Positions 8,260 to 16,280 of a DNA stretch of 64,000 bases are shown piece by piece. Location of the stretch: NCBI RefSeq assembly GCF_017868775.1, contig NZ_CP053381.1, forward strand, positions 4,427,949 through 4,491,948, read 5' to 3'. Position numbers and translations under genes: made by a program. The notes under the pieces were generated by a model. That model did not search any database. It saw nothing but the letters and a program-made list of their open reading frames with translations, and was not told the DNA's origin. The stretch is from Billgrantia sulfidoxydans. GTDB lineage: Bacteria; Pseudomonadota; Gammaproteobacteria; Pseudomonadales; Halomonadaceae. The first letter of the stretch is position 1. Every line of letters starts with the position of its first letter.

Positions 8260-9348
8260 TCACTCGACGAGGCTGTCGCGGGCCTTGAGGTAGGCAAATT
8301 CGCCGGCATCGTTGGAGGGGCGGACCAGCTTCTGGAAGGCCTGGTAGGACTCGTAGACCTTGGCCGAGTCGGGGTCGCTTTCCACCTGCTCCTGGATCAC
8401 CGCCCGCGAGGCCTCGTAGAGGGCCTCCATGACGTCCTGCGGGAAGCTGCGCAGCTGCACGCCGTGCTCCTCCACCAGCGTATCCAGCGCCTGCGCGTTG
8501 CGATAGGTGAACTCGCTGTACATCGCCAGGTTGGAGGCCCGCGCCGCCTCGGTCACCACCGCCTTGAGATCGTCGGGCAGCTCGTTCCAGGCATCCAGGT
8601 TGACCGTGCCCTCGAGCACCGCCGACGGCTCGTTCCAGGACGAGGTGTAGTAGTAGTCCGCCACCTGGTGCAGGCCGAAGGCCAGGTCGTTGTAGGGGCT
8701 GACCCAGTCGGCGGCATCGAGCACGCCGGTCTGCATCGAGGTGAAGATCTCACCGCCCGGCATGTTCACGGTGGTCACGCCGATACGGTTCATGGCCTCG
8801 CCGGCCAGGCCCGGCAGGCGCAGCTTGATGCCCTGGAGGTCGTCGAGCGAATTGATCTCCTTCTTGAACCAGCCGCCGGGCTGGGTACCGGTATTGCCCA
8901 CCGGGAACGGCTTGAGATTGTGCTTGGCGTAGATCTCGTCCCACAGCTCCTGGCCACCGCCGTGGTAGAGCCAGGCGTTGGTCTCGGTGGTGTTCATGCC
9001 GAACGGCACGGCGGTGAAGAACTGCGAAGCGGCGACCTTGCCGCGCCAGTAGTAGGCGGCGGAGTGGCCCATCTCAGCGGTACCGGCGGCGACGGCATCG
9101 AACACCTCCAGCGGCGGCACCAGCTCGCCGGCGCCGTGGACGCGAACCCGCATGCGGCCGTTGGAGAGCTGCTCGATACGCTTGGCGAAATCGTTGGCCC
9201 CGGTACCCAGGGCCGGGAAGTTGGTCGGCCAGGAGGTGACCATGTCCCAGGTGATGGTTTCCTGCGCCTTGGCGGTGGAAACGAAGGGGGCGGCGACGAC
9301 ACCGGCGGCACCCAGGCCGGCGGTCTTGAGGAATTTACGGCGTTGCAT
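8260..9348 (-). CDS. TRAP transporter substrate-binding protein (DctP family)
   Basis: A 362-residue protein. The N-terminus MQRRKFLKTAGLGAAGVVAA has the twin-arginine-like RRKFLK pattern and a signal region ending about AKA (residue 28). The mature protein has DctP/TakP features: ITWDMVTSWPTNFPALGTG, AAYYWRGK, GGEIFTSMQTGVLDAADWVSP and a C-terminal long helix. It resembles the subgroup for 2-oxo acids or similar carboxylates (inference). The two membrane subunits (DctQ, DctM) are not adjacent on either side, so it must work with components encoded elsewhere. Start ATG 9348 has GGAGTCAGGC upstream. Confidence 0.92.
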   Translation of the reverse strand: MQRRKFLKTAGLGAAGVVAAPFVSTAKAQETITWDMVTSWPTNFPALGTGANDFAKRIEQLSNGRMRVRVHGAGELVPPLEVFDAVAAGTAEMGHSAAYYWRGKVAASQFFTAVPFGMNTTETNAWLYHGGGQELWDEIYAKHNLKPFPVGNTGTQPGGWFKKEINSLDDLQGIKLRLPGLAGEAMNRIGVTTVNMPGGEIFTSMQTGVLDAADWVSPYNDLAFGLHQVADYYYTSSWNEPSAVLEGTVNLDAWNELPDDLKAVVTEAARASNLAMYSEFTYRNAQALDTLVEEHGVQLRSFPQDVMEALYEASRAVIQEQVESDPDSAKVYESYQAFQKLVRPSNDAGEFAYLKARDSLVE

Positions 9349-9450
9349 GGCGAGCCTGACTCCAGTGATTATTCTGAGTCGCGTCTAATCAAGCGCGATG
9401 TGTCCGCCTGTGAGTATGCTGAATGCCCATTTGGGCAGCAAGGCCGCCTT

Positions 9451-9466
9451 TTGACGTAGACGTCAA
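9451..9466. promoter_or_regulatory. Perfect 16-bp dyad upstream of the TRAP binding-protein gene
   Basis: TTGACGT-AG-ACGTCAA is a perfect inverted repeat (7+2+7) in the 144-bp gap between uvrD and the dctP-like gene, about 103 bp before the dctP start. A second short dyad GCCCA-TT-TGGGC lies at 9425-9436. Symmetry of this kind suits a homodimeric regulator such as a GntR-type protein; no regulator gene is adjacent. Function is inferred only. Confidence 0.4.
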
Positions 9467-9492
9467 CGTACCCAGGGATACGCGGCGTATTC

Positions 9493-11700
9493 CTACAGGG
9501 GGGTGAGCTTGGCGAACCCAAGCACCAGCCACTTGTCGCCCTCGCCCTCGAAGCTGACCTGGACCCGCGCGCGAGCGCCTTCGCCCTCGGCGTTGAGGAT
9601 CACGCCCTCGCCGAACACCGGGTGCTGCACCCGCTGGCCCAGGCTCAGACTGGGCAGGTCGCCGCCGGGATCGACCGAGGTCTGACGCGAGAGGCCCACC
9701 GCCGGGCGCGTGGCCGTCACCGGCCGCGAGATCTGGCCGCGCAGGCGCACCTCTTCCAGATACTCGGCGGGGATTTCGCGTAAAAAGCGCGACGGCCGCT
9801 GGAAGGTCTCCTTGCCGTGCAGACGGCGGATCTCCGAGTGGGTGAGGTAGAGCTTGCGCATGGCGCGGGTCAGGCCGACGTAGCAGAGGCGGCGCTCCTC
9901 CTCCAGGCGGCCCGGCTCCTCCAGCGACATCTTGTGCGGGAACAGCCCCTCCTCGACCCCGGCGATGAACACCACCGGGAACTCCAGACCCTTGGCCGAG
10001 TGCAGCGTCATCAGCTGCACGCTGTCCTCGAACTCGTCGGCCTCGTGCTCGCCGGCGTTGAGCGCCGCCTCGGCGAGAAAGGCCTCCAGCGCCACGACAC
10101 CCTCGCCGGCCTCGGGCGGGTCGAAGGATTCGCCCTGGGTGAAGGCGCGGGCGGCATTGATCAGTTCCTCGAGGTTCTCGACCCGGGCCTGCCCCTTCTC
10201 GCCCTTCTCGTTGCGATGATGCTCCACCAGCCCGGAGCGCTCGTTCACGTGATCGATGATCTCGTGCAGTGACATGCCGGCGGTGTCGTTGTCGAGCCCT
10301 TCGATGAGGTCGGCAAACGCCTGCAGCGACGCGCCCGCGCGCCCCTTCAGCGCGCCGTCCATGAGACCGTCGTGCAGTGCCTGCCACAGCGACACGCCGG
10401 CCAGGCGGGCGCGTTCGCGCACCTGCTCCACGGTACGGGTGCCGATGCCCCGCGGCGGCACGTTGATGATGCGCTCGAGAGAGGCGTCGTCGTCACGGTT
10501 CAGCAGCAGGCGCAGGTAGGCCAGGGCGTTCTTGATCTCGAGGCGCTCGTAGAAGCGCTGGCCGCCGTAGATGCGATAGGGCATGCCCTGACGGATCAGG
10601 GTCTCCTCGAGCACCCGCGACTGGGCGTTGGAGCGGTAGAGGATGGCCACGTCGCGGCGTCGGTAGCCCTCGTCGACCTTCTCCTTGATGGTGTCGACGA
10701 TGAAGCGCGCCTCGTCCAGGTCGTTGAAGCCGGCATACACCGAAATCGGCTCGCCGCGGGCGCCGGCCGTCCACAGCTCCTTGCCCATACGCTCGGCGTT
10801 GTGGCTGATCAGGGCGTTGGCGGCATCGAGGATGGCGCTGGTGGAGCGGTAGTTCTGCTCCAGGCGCACGGTATGGGTGGCCGGAAACTCCTGCTCGAAG
10901 CGGCGGATGTTCTCGATCCGTGCCCCGCGCCAGCCGTAGATCGACTGGTCGTCGTCGCCCACCACGGTCATCGGTGTCTTCATGCCGGTGAGCAGCTTGA
11001 GCCAGGCGTACTGCAGGGTGTTGGTGTCCTGGAACTCGTCGACCAGCACATGGGCGAAGCGCTCCTGGTAATGCGCCAGCAGCGCCGGCGTATCGCGCAG
11101 CAGCTCGAGGCTTCTGAGCAGCAGCTCGCCGAAGTCGACCAGGCCGCCGCGTTCGCAGGTGAGCTGATAGCGCTCGTAGAGCTCGACCATCTGGGCCATG
11201 TAGGCATCGCCGTGCACGTCGACCTGATGCGGGCGCAGCCCCTCCTCCTTGCAGCCGGAGATGAAGTACTGCACCTGACGCGGCGGGTAGCGCTCGTCGT
11301 CGATCTGGTGATCCTTGAGCAGGCGCTTGATCAGGCGCAGCTGGTCGTCGGTATCGATGATCTGGAAGTGCTGCGGCAGCCGCGCATCCTGCCAGTGGGT
11401 GCGCAGCAGGCGATGAGCGATGGAGTGAAAGGTACCGACCCAGACGTTGCGCAGCGACAGCCCGAGCAGCGCCTCGAGGCGCGTACGCATCTCGCGCGCC
11501 GCCTTGTTGGTGAAGGTCACGGCCAGCACGGCATAGGGAGACAAGCCCTCAGCCTGCATCAGCCAGGCGATGCGATGCACCAGTACCCGGGTCTTGCCGG
11601 AGCCGGCCCCGGCCAGCACCAGCATGTTGCCCTGGGGCGCGCTCACCGCCTCGCGCTGGGCCGGGTTCAACTGATCGAGGATCGCCGTGACGTCGTCCAT
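9493..11700 (-). CDS. uvrD: DNA helicase II UvrD
   Basis: The 735-residue SF1A helicase starts at MDDVTAILDQLNPAQREAVS (ATG 11700). The frame extends 35 codons further upstream, but the family begins here. Motifs are Q (LNPAQREAV), Walker A GAGSGKTRVL, Ia (VTFTNKAAREMRTRL), II VDEFQDTN, III VVGDDDQSIYGWRGA, IV LEQNYRST, V LMTLHSAKGLEFPVV and VI LCYVGLTRAMRKLYL. The C-terminus carries the Tudor-like tail (SLGQRVQHPVFGEGVI). It unwinds DNA 3'-5' in mismatch and excision repair. No good ribosome site precedes the ATG, which is unusual for this window. The UvrD assignment over Rep rests on the N-terminus and length. Confidence 0.95.
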   Translation of the reverse strand: MDDVTAILDQLNPAQREAVSAPQGNMLVLAGAGSGKTRVLVHRIAWLMQAEGLSPYAVLAVTFTNKAAREMRTRLEALLGLSLRNVWVGTFHSIAHRLLRTHWQDARLPQHFQIIDTDDQLRLIKRLLKDHQIDDERYPPRQVQYFISGCKEEGLRPHQVDVHGDAYMAQMVELYERYQLTCERGGLVDFGELLLRSLELLRDTPALLAHYQERFAHVLVDEFQDTNTLQYAWLKLLTGMKTPMTVVGDDDQSIYGWRGARIENIRRFEQEFPATHTVRLEQNYRSTSAILDAANALISHNAERMGKELWTAGARGEPISVYAGFNDLDEARFIVDTIKEKVDEGYRRRDVAILYRSNAQSRVLEETLIRQGMPYRIYGGQRFYERLEIKNALAYLRLLLNRDDDASLERIINVPPRGIGTRTVEQVRERARLAGVSLWQALHDGLMDGALKGRAGASLQAFADLIEGLDNDTAGMSLHEIIDHVNERSGLVEHHRNEKGEKGQARVENLEELINAARAFTQGESFDPPEAGEGVVALEAFLAEAALNAGEHEADEFEDSVQLMTLHSAKGLEFPVVFIAGVEEGLFPHKMSLEEPGRLEEERRLCYVGLTRAMRKLYLTHSEIRRLHGKETFQRPSRFLREIPAEYLEEVRLRGQISRPVTATRPAVGLSRQTSVDPGGDLPSLSLGQRVQHPVFGEGVILNAEGEGARARVQVSFEGEGDKWLVLGFAKLTPL

Positions 11701-11768
11701 GGGGAGGGCATCGCTGCTTGAAAAATGGATCGTCAGCTTAACATATCCGCCCGCAGGGGCGCGGGAGG

Positions 11769-11803
11769 GAAGAGGGAAGCCAATTGTTTCCCCTTCCCTC
11801 TTC
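11769..11803. repeat. 11-bp inverted repeat upstream of uvrD
   Basis: GAAGAGGGAAG (11769-11779) and its exact complement CTTCCCTCTTC (11793-11803) flank a 13-base loop containing CAATTG. It lies in the gap between the hexR stop and the uvrD start and could terminate hexR transcripts or fold in the uvrD leader. No T-run follows. Confidence 0.5.
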
Positions 11804-11805
11804 AA

Positions 11806-11866
11806 GCGGCATAGCCGCGCTCTTAGGCGCGAAGCGCCGATCTTTCATCTATGAGCGGCGAAGCCG
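11806..11866. repeat. Three triloop mini-hairpins in tandem
   Basis: Three short perfect hairpins with 3-base loops lie within 61 bp downstream of hexR: GCGGC-ATA-GCCGC (11806-11818), GGCGC-GAA-GCGCC (11826-11838) and CGGC-GAA-GCCG (11856-11866). They look like a REP-type palindromic intergenic element; only this copy was noticed in the window. Confidence 0.4.
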
Positions 11867-11868
11867 GG

Positions 11869-12732
11869 TCAAGGCTTGCCTTCCTGTTCCGGAAACCTCA
11901 GCGGCGTCAAGCTCTTCTTGACTGCCTTGAGCTGCTCGGCGAGCTTCGGCCCGCGGGTCTTGGCCACGCCCACGGCGAGCACATCGACCAGCACCAGGTG
12001 GGCGATGCGCGAACTCATCGGCGTGTAGATCTCGGTGTCCTCGTGCACGTCGATGTAGAGCGGCAGGGTCACCTCCTCGGCCAGCGGCGAGCCGCTGGGG
12101 CACAGGCCGATCACCGTGGCCCCGGCCTCACGGGCCAGGCGCACGCTGGCCACCAGGGCACGGGTGCGGCCGGTCTGGGAGATCGCCACCACCACGTCGC
12201 CCTCCTTGAGGGTCACCGCCGACATGTTCTGCATGTGCGGGTCGGCGTAGGCGGCGGTGGAGATCTGCAGGCGGAAGAACTTGTGCTGGGCGTCGAAGGC
12301 CACCGCGCCGGAGGCGCCGAAGCCGTAGAACTCGACCCGGTTGGCCATCGCCAGGGCCTGGATCGCCCGGCTCATGGCGTCGTTGTCGAGCCGGTCGCGC
12401 ACCGACAGCAGGGTGCCCACGGTGGAGTCGAAGATGCTCTGCGAGAACTCGGCGACGGAATCGTCGTCGTTCATCGAGAACTGGGCGAACTGGCTGCCCG
12501 AGGCCAGCATCTGCGCCAGCTTGAGCTTGAAGTCCTGGAAGCCGTTGCAGCCGAGGGCCCGGCAGAAGCGCACCACGGTCGGCTCGCTGACCTTGGCCTC
12601 GGTGGCCAGGTCGACGATGCGCATGTGGATCACTTCGTCGGGGTTGCGCAGCACGAAGCGCGCCACTTTCTGCTCGGAGCGGCGAAAATGCTCCATGCGG
12701 CGTCTCATTTCATCGAACAGGGCGCGGCTCAC
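11869..12732 (-). CDS. hexR: HexR/RpiR-family transcriptional regulator
   Basis: A 287-residue protein: an N-terminal RpiR helix-turn-helix (about residues 1-77; SEQKVARFVLRNP, EAKVSEPTVVRFCRALGCNG) and a C-terminal SIS sugar-phosphate-binding domain (about 120-260; VEFYGFGASGAVAFDAQHKF, VVVAISQTGRTRALV). HexR represses or activates central sugar metabolism (zwf, edd) and responds to 2-keto-3-deoxy-6-phosphogluconate in relatives. The start is GTG 12732 with an AAGGAGTT site. None of the Entner-Doudoroff target genes lie beside it, so HexR rather than another RpiR paralogue is a likely but not certain call. Confidence 0.82.
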   Translation of the reverse strand: MSRALFDEMRRRMEHFRRSEQKVARFVLRNPDEVIHMRIVDLATEAKVSEPTVVRFCRALGCNGFQDFKLKLAQMLASGSQFAQFSMNDDDSVAEFSQSIFDSTVGTLLSVRDRLDNDAMSRAIQALAMANRVEFYGFGASGAVAFDAQHKFFRLQISTAAYADPHMQNMSAVTLKEGDVVVAISQTGRTRALVASVRLAREAGATVIGLCPSGSPLAEEVTLPLYIDVHEDTEIYTPMSSRIAHLVLVDVLAVGVAKTRGPKLAEQLKAVKKSLTPLRFPEQEGKP

Positions 12733-12925
12733 GCGGAACTCCTTGGTTGACGAACGCAGGGGTCAGTATGCCTGATCCCGCCCCGCTTGGGGGAGTTTCC
12801 CGGCGGGGAGCGTGGAATGGCCCACTTCGTCACGAAACTGTCAAGTAGGGTATAGTAAAGATGCTGTGATTTGATCTTGCTGGACGAGAGAAGATAAGGC
12901 ACAGAAGAAGAAGGGAGAGTCGATC

Positions 12926-13126
12926 ATGAGTAAGGTCGAACGGGTCACTTCCGTCAAGAACGAACTTCTCGACATCTTCATGAGCATCAACGTCGCCGAG
13001 CACGAAAAGCGCTCCCGCAGCGCCGCCCAGCGCAACCTGCGCGCCCGACGCGGCATCGAGCTACACCAGGAGTTCAAGCAGCTGGAGCGCGACATCGCCG
13101 ACCTGGCCGACGAGGAGAAACACTGA
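12926..13126 (+). CDS. Small conserved hypothetical protein (possibly PA3496 family)
   Basis: A 66-residue, highly charged, helical protein (MSKVERVTSVKNELLDIFMS start; AAQRNLRARRGIELHQEFKQ core; acidic DLADEEKH end). It has no membrane segment or signal peptide. The arginine-rich then acidic layout recalls the short PA3496-type family annotated as putative envelope-integrity or regulatory proteins, but I cannot verify this. It has a GGGAGAG ribosome site and a convincing hairpin after the stop, and is divergent from hexR. Function unknown. Confidence 0.65.
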   Translation: MSKVERVTSVKNELLDIFMSINVAEHEKRSRSAAQRNLRARRGIELHQEFKQLERDIADLADEEKH

Positions 13127-13161
13127 AGCGGCCGCCCACCGGCGGCCGTTCGCTACCCACG

Positions 13162-13186
13162 CCAGGCCCCGCAGCCCGGGGCCTGG
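13162..13186. terminator. Hairpin between convergent genes
   Basis: CCAGGCCCCG (13162-13171) pairs with CGGGGCCTGG (13177-13186) around a 5-base loop, in the 69-bp gap between the small protein gene and the NSS transporter gene. A shorter stem, CGGCCG-containing, lies just upstream (13128-13147). Probably bidirectional. Confidence 0.65.
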
Positions 13187-13195
13187 AGGGAGGCC

Positions 13196-14542
13196 TTAGC
13201 CCAGCAGCGAGTGCAGGAACACCGCGACCACGCCCAGCGGCGCCACGTAGCGCGCCACCACCACCCACAGCGACTGACCGGCACCGGAGAGATTGAGCTC
13301 GGCGGCCACGCTCTGGCGATCCAGGCACCAGGCGACGAACAGGATCGCGCCGAGCCCCGTCAGCGGCAGCAGGATCTTGCTGGTGAAGGTGTCCAGCAGA
13401 TCGAACACGTTGAGCCCCAGGATCAGGAACTCGCCCAGCAGGTTGAACGAGAGCAGGGCGAGGATGCCCAGGGCCCAGACCGCGACGCCGCTGACCAGAG
13501 TGGCCACGACGCGCGACAGCGGCGTGCGCTCCTCGACGAACTCCACCACCGGTTCCAGCAGCGAGATGGCCGAGGTCAGGGCGGCGAACGTCAGCAGCAG
13601 GAAGAACATCAGCCCCAGCAGGGTACCGCCGGTCATATTGCCGAAGGCCAGCGGCAGCGTGACGAAGATCAGCCCCGGTCCCGAGTTGAGGTCCAGCCCG
13701 TTGGCGAACACGATGGGAAAGATCGCCAGCCCCGCCAGCAGGGCGATGCCGGTATCGAGGAGGATCACCGTGCGGGCGGTACCCAGCAGGTTGACCTCCT
13801 CGCCCAGGTAGGAGCCGTAGGCCATCATGATGCCCATGCCCAGCGACAGGGTGAAGAAGGCCTGACCCATGGCGGCCAGCACCACCTCACCGCTGATGGC
13901 GCCCCAGTCGGGCCGGAACATGAAAGAGAGTGCCTCGCCGAAATGCCCCGTCGTCATGCCGTAGCCCAACAGGACCAGCATCAGGATCACCAGCGCCGGC
14001 ATCATGGTGCGCACGGCCCCCTCGAGCCCCTTGGTCACGCCGCGGGCGACGATGCCGATGACCAGCAGCATGAACACGGTATGCCACAAGAGCAGGGTAA
14101 CGGGGCTGCCCAGCATACCGGTGAAGACGCCGCCGACGCCCTCGGCATCCTGGCCGCTGAAGGTGCCGGTGATCGAACCCAGCGTGTAGGAGAGCGACCA
14201 ACCGCCGATCACGCTGTAGAAGGAGAGAATCAGGAAGGCGCCGAGCACGCCGCTCACGCCCACCAGCACCCAGGCCGGCAGGTGTCCGCCACGGCGGGCG
14301 AGTTCGGCCATGGCATTGATCGGGTTCTCCTGGCCACGCCGGCCGATGAGCCACTCCGCGACCAGGATCGGCAGGCCGATGACGGCGATGCAGAGCAGGT
14401 AGACCAGGACGAAAGCCGCCCCGCCGCTCTCGCCCACCATGTAGGGAAACTTCCAGATATTGCCCAGCCCCACCGCCGAGCCAGCGGCGGCGAGCACGAA
14501 GGTCATCTTCGACGACCATTGCGCATGTACGAGTTTAGACAT
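13196..14542 (-). CDS. Sodium-dependent transporter, NSS (SNF) family
   Basis: A 448-residue protein with about 11-12 hydrophobic segments. The N-terminus (WSSKMTFVLAAAGSAVGLGN, IWKFPYMVGESGGAAFVLVY) is the signature of the neurotransmitter:sodium symporter family, including the unwound TM1 (AVGLGN) that binds sodium and substrate. Bacterial members import amino acids or tryptophan-like substrates with sodium, fitting a halophile. Substrate cannot be read. Start ATG 14542 has AGGTGAG upstream. It stands alone, convergent with the small gene at 12926. Confidence 0.92.
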   Translation of the reverse strand: MSKLVHAQWSSKMTFVLAAAGSAVGLGNIWKFPYMVGESGGAAFVLVYLLCIAVIGLPILVAEWLIGRRGQENPINAMAELARRGGHLPAWVLVGVSGVLGAFLILSFYSVIGGWSLSYTLGSITGTFSGQDAEGVGGVFTGMLGSPVTLLLWHTVFMLLVIGIVARGVTKGLEGAVRTMMPALVILMLVLLGYGMTTGHFGEALSFMFRPDWGAISGEVVLAAMGQAFFTLSLGMGIMMAYGSYLGEEVNLLGTARTVILLDTGIALLAGLAIFPIVFANGLDLNSGPGLIFVTLPLAFGNMTGGTLLGLMFFLLLTFAALTSAISLLEPVVEFVEERTPLSRVVATLVSGVAVWALGILALLSFNLLGEFLILGLNVFDLLDTFTSKILLPLTGLGAILFVAWCLDRQSVAAELNLSGAGQSLWVVVARYVAPLGVVAVFLHSLLG

Positions 14543-14673
14543 GACTCACCTGTTGTTGTGTATCTGGTTGTTGATCTTTCTCAAGCGCAAAAACTCAGTA
14601 GATCGGAAGGTTTCTGGCTCGAATGTCGGCAAATTTATCCGATCATACGCTCGAACGCCAGTTGCGATGGCGG

Positions 14674-15540
14674 TCAGAACAGGCGCGCTTGCCGCTCCCC
14701 GGCGAAATCGCTCAAAGGCGACAGGCCGAGGGCGCCGGAAAGCGCCTGGAAAAGCCGTCTCGCCAGCTGCGGAGCCTGTCGGTTATCGGCGGTATGCACA
14801 AACAGAAAAGGGGTTTTCCCCTGATTTATCCACAACCTGATCTGGCCGATCCAGGGCTGGAAGTAGCGAAGATTGATGGTCTCGTCCACATGACCGATGA
14901 AGCGAATCAGCGGCTGGCCTCCCGTGGAAAGCACGTGTAATGGGCATCTTGGTTTTTCATTCTGAGCGTGGGCCAGTGCCGGATCGCCCCTTGCCGGGGT
15001 CGAGAAAAGCGCACGAACGTCGAGCATCGCGCGGTTGGCGCCGTGAGTTATCAACAGGCGGTTCAAGGCGACTTCTGCTGTCCCCTTGTGGAAAAACTCG
15101 GGGTGGCGGACCTCCACGGCGCAGGGGATCCCGGTCGGCCAGCGCGCGAGCAGCGCCTCGAGGCGGGCCAGTTCGGCGAAGCCGAAGTCGCGCGGCAACT
15201 GAACGAGCAGCGGCCCCAGGCGCTCGTGCAGCGGGGCGAGCGAATCGACGAAGGCGTCGAAGTCCGCTTCGATGTTGTGAAGGCGCCGCTCGTGGGTCAG
15301 TGCCGCCGGCAGCTTGAAGCAGAAGCGAAAGTGCGGAGGGACCAGGCGCGACCAGGCGGCCGCCGTCTCCGCCCGGGGTGCGCCACTGTAGAAGGTGGTG
15401 TTGCCCTCCACCGCGGAGAAGACCCGGGCGTAGTCCGCCAGCCAGCCTGACTGGCCCGCGTAGGGCGGATAAAGGGAGCCACACCACTCGGGGTTGGCCC
15501 ACATGGGCAAACCCAGATACAGTCCGGACAACCTTGTCAT
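14674..15540 (-). CDS. DUF72 (YecE-like) family protein
   Basis: A 288-residue protein from ATG 15540 (MTRLSGLYLGLPMWANPEW), preceded by ACAGGAGC. It shows the DUF72 TIM-barrel-like pattern: YARVFSAVEGNTTFYSGAPR near the N-terminus, FCFKLPAALTHERRL, LLVQLPRDFGF, CAVEVRHPEFF and a C-terminal FLFVHTADNRQAPQLAR. The biochemical role of the family is unknown to me. The coding sequence contains three DnaA-box-like motifs (perfect TTATCCACA at 14826-14834; TTATCAACA near 15047; TTTTCCACA reversed near 15088). Confidence 0.85.
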   Translation of the reverse strand: MTRLSGLYLGLPMWANPEWCGSLYPPYAGQSGWLADYARVFSAVEGNTTFYSGAPRAETAAAWSRLVPPHFRFCFKLPAALTHERRLHNIEADFDAFVDSLAPLHERLGPLLVQLPRDFGFAELARLEALLARWPTGIPCAVEVRHPEFFHKGTAEVALNRLLITHGANRAMLDVRALFSTPARGDPALAHAQNEKPRCPLHVLSTGGQPLIRFIGHVDETINLRYFQPWIGQIRLWINQGKTPFLFVHTADNRQAPQLARRLFQALSGALGLSPLSDFAGERQARLF

Positions 15541-15641
15541 GCTCCTGTAACAAAAATAATCGGAAGCGACGCGCCGCGAGTGGCAGCATGAGCTGCCCCG
15601 CCGCACAAGGAAGACGCGCCCACCGCCGCGCTACAACGCCC

Positions 15642-16244
15642 ATGGAAACGACGCTCAATCTTGCCCTGTTCACCCGCCTGAACGCTGCACCCGACAGCGA
15701 TCCTCGCCTGCTGCTGCTGGCGGAGGTGTTCGCCGTCTATCTGATCTGGATGGTGCCGGCCCTGCTGGTCATCGGCTGGCTACGCGGCAGCGACCGTTTG
15801 AAGCGTCCGCTGCTCGAGGCCTTCGTCGCCACCCTGCTCGCCCTGGCGGCGAGCTGGCTGCTCGGTTTCCTCTGGCCCAGCCCGCGGCCCTTCATGGTCC
15901 CGGTCGGACAAACCTTCCTGGAGCACGCCCCGACCCCCGGCTTTCCCAGCAACCACGCAACGATCATGCTGACCATGGCCTTCAGCCTGCTGCTGCATGC
16001 CGGCACCCGGCGTATCGGTCGCTATCTGCTGCTGCTGGCACTCCCGGTGGCCTGGGCGCGGATCTTCCTCGGTGTGCATTTCCCGCAGGACATGCTCGGC
16101 GCCCTGCTGCTGGCGGCGGTCACGGCCACGCTGGTCGGCGCCAGCCGCACCTGGCTGATCCTGCCGTTCTATCACCACGTGGCCATGCGGCTCTATCGCC
16201 TGCTGTTCGCCCCGCTGATCCGGCGTGGCTGGGTGGCGCGCTGA
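15642..16244 (+). CDS. PAP2-family undecaprenyl-diphosphatase (BcrC/YbjG type)
   Basis: A 200-residue membrane protein. I start it at ATG 15642 (METTLNLALFTRLNAAPDSD), although the frame is open upstream. It has the three PAP2 phosphatase motifs in a membrane context: PSPRPF, PGFPSNHATIM with catalytic His, and RIFLGVHFPQD with the second His. BcrC-type enzymes dephosphorylate undecaprenyl pyrophosphate to recycle the cell-wall lipid carrier. An unrelated UppP-type enzyme is also encoded here (22541-23353). It is divergent from the DUF72 gene; no good ribosome site was seen. Confidence 0.85.
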   Translation: METTLNLALFTRLNAAPDSDPRLLLLAEVFAVYLIWMVPALLVIGWLRGSDRLKRPLLEAFVATLLALAASWLLGFLWPSPRPFMVPVGQTFLEHAPTPGFPSNHATIMLTMAFSLLLHAGTRRIGRYLLLLALPVAWARIFLGVHFPQDMLGALLLAAVTATLVGASRTWLILPFYHHVAMRLYRLLFAPLIRRGWVAR

Positions 16245-16280
16245 GCGCGCCAGCCAGCCATCAACGCGCCGCAGATCGGT

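Noticed and set aside
9389-10387. Long frames opposite or out of phase with uvrD, atp, mnmG and the glycine-rich gene
   Set aside because: GC-rich codon bias leaves many open shadow frames; they are rich in Arg, Ala, Gly and Pro and overlap proven genes.
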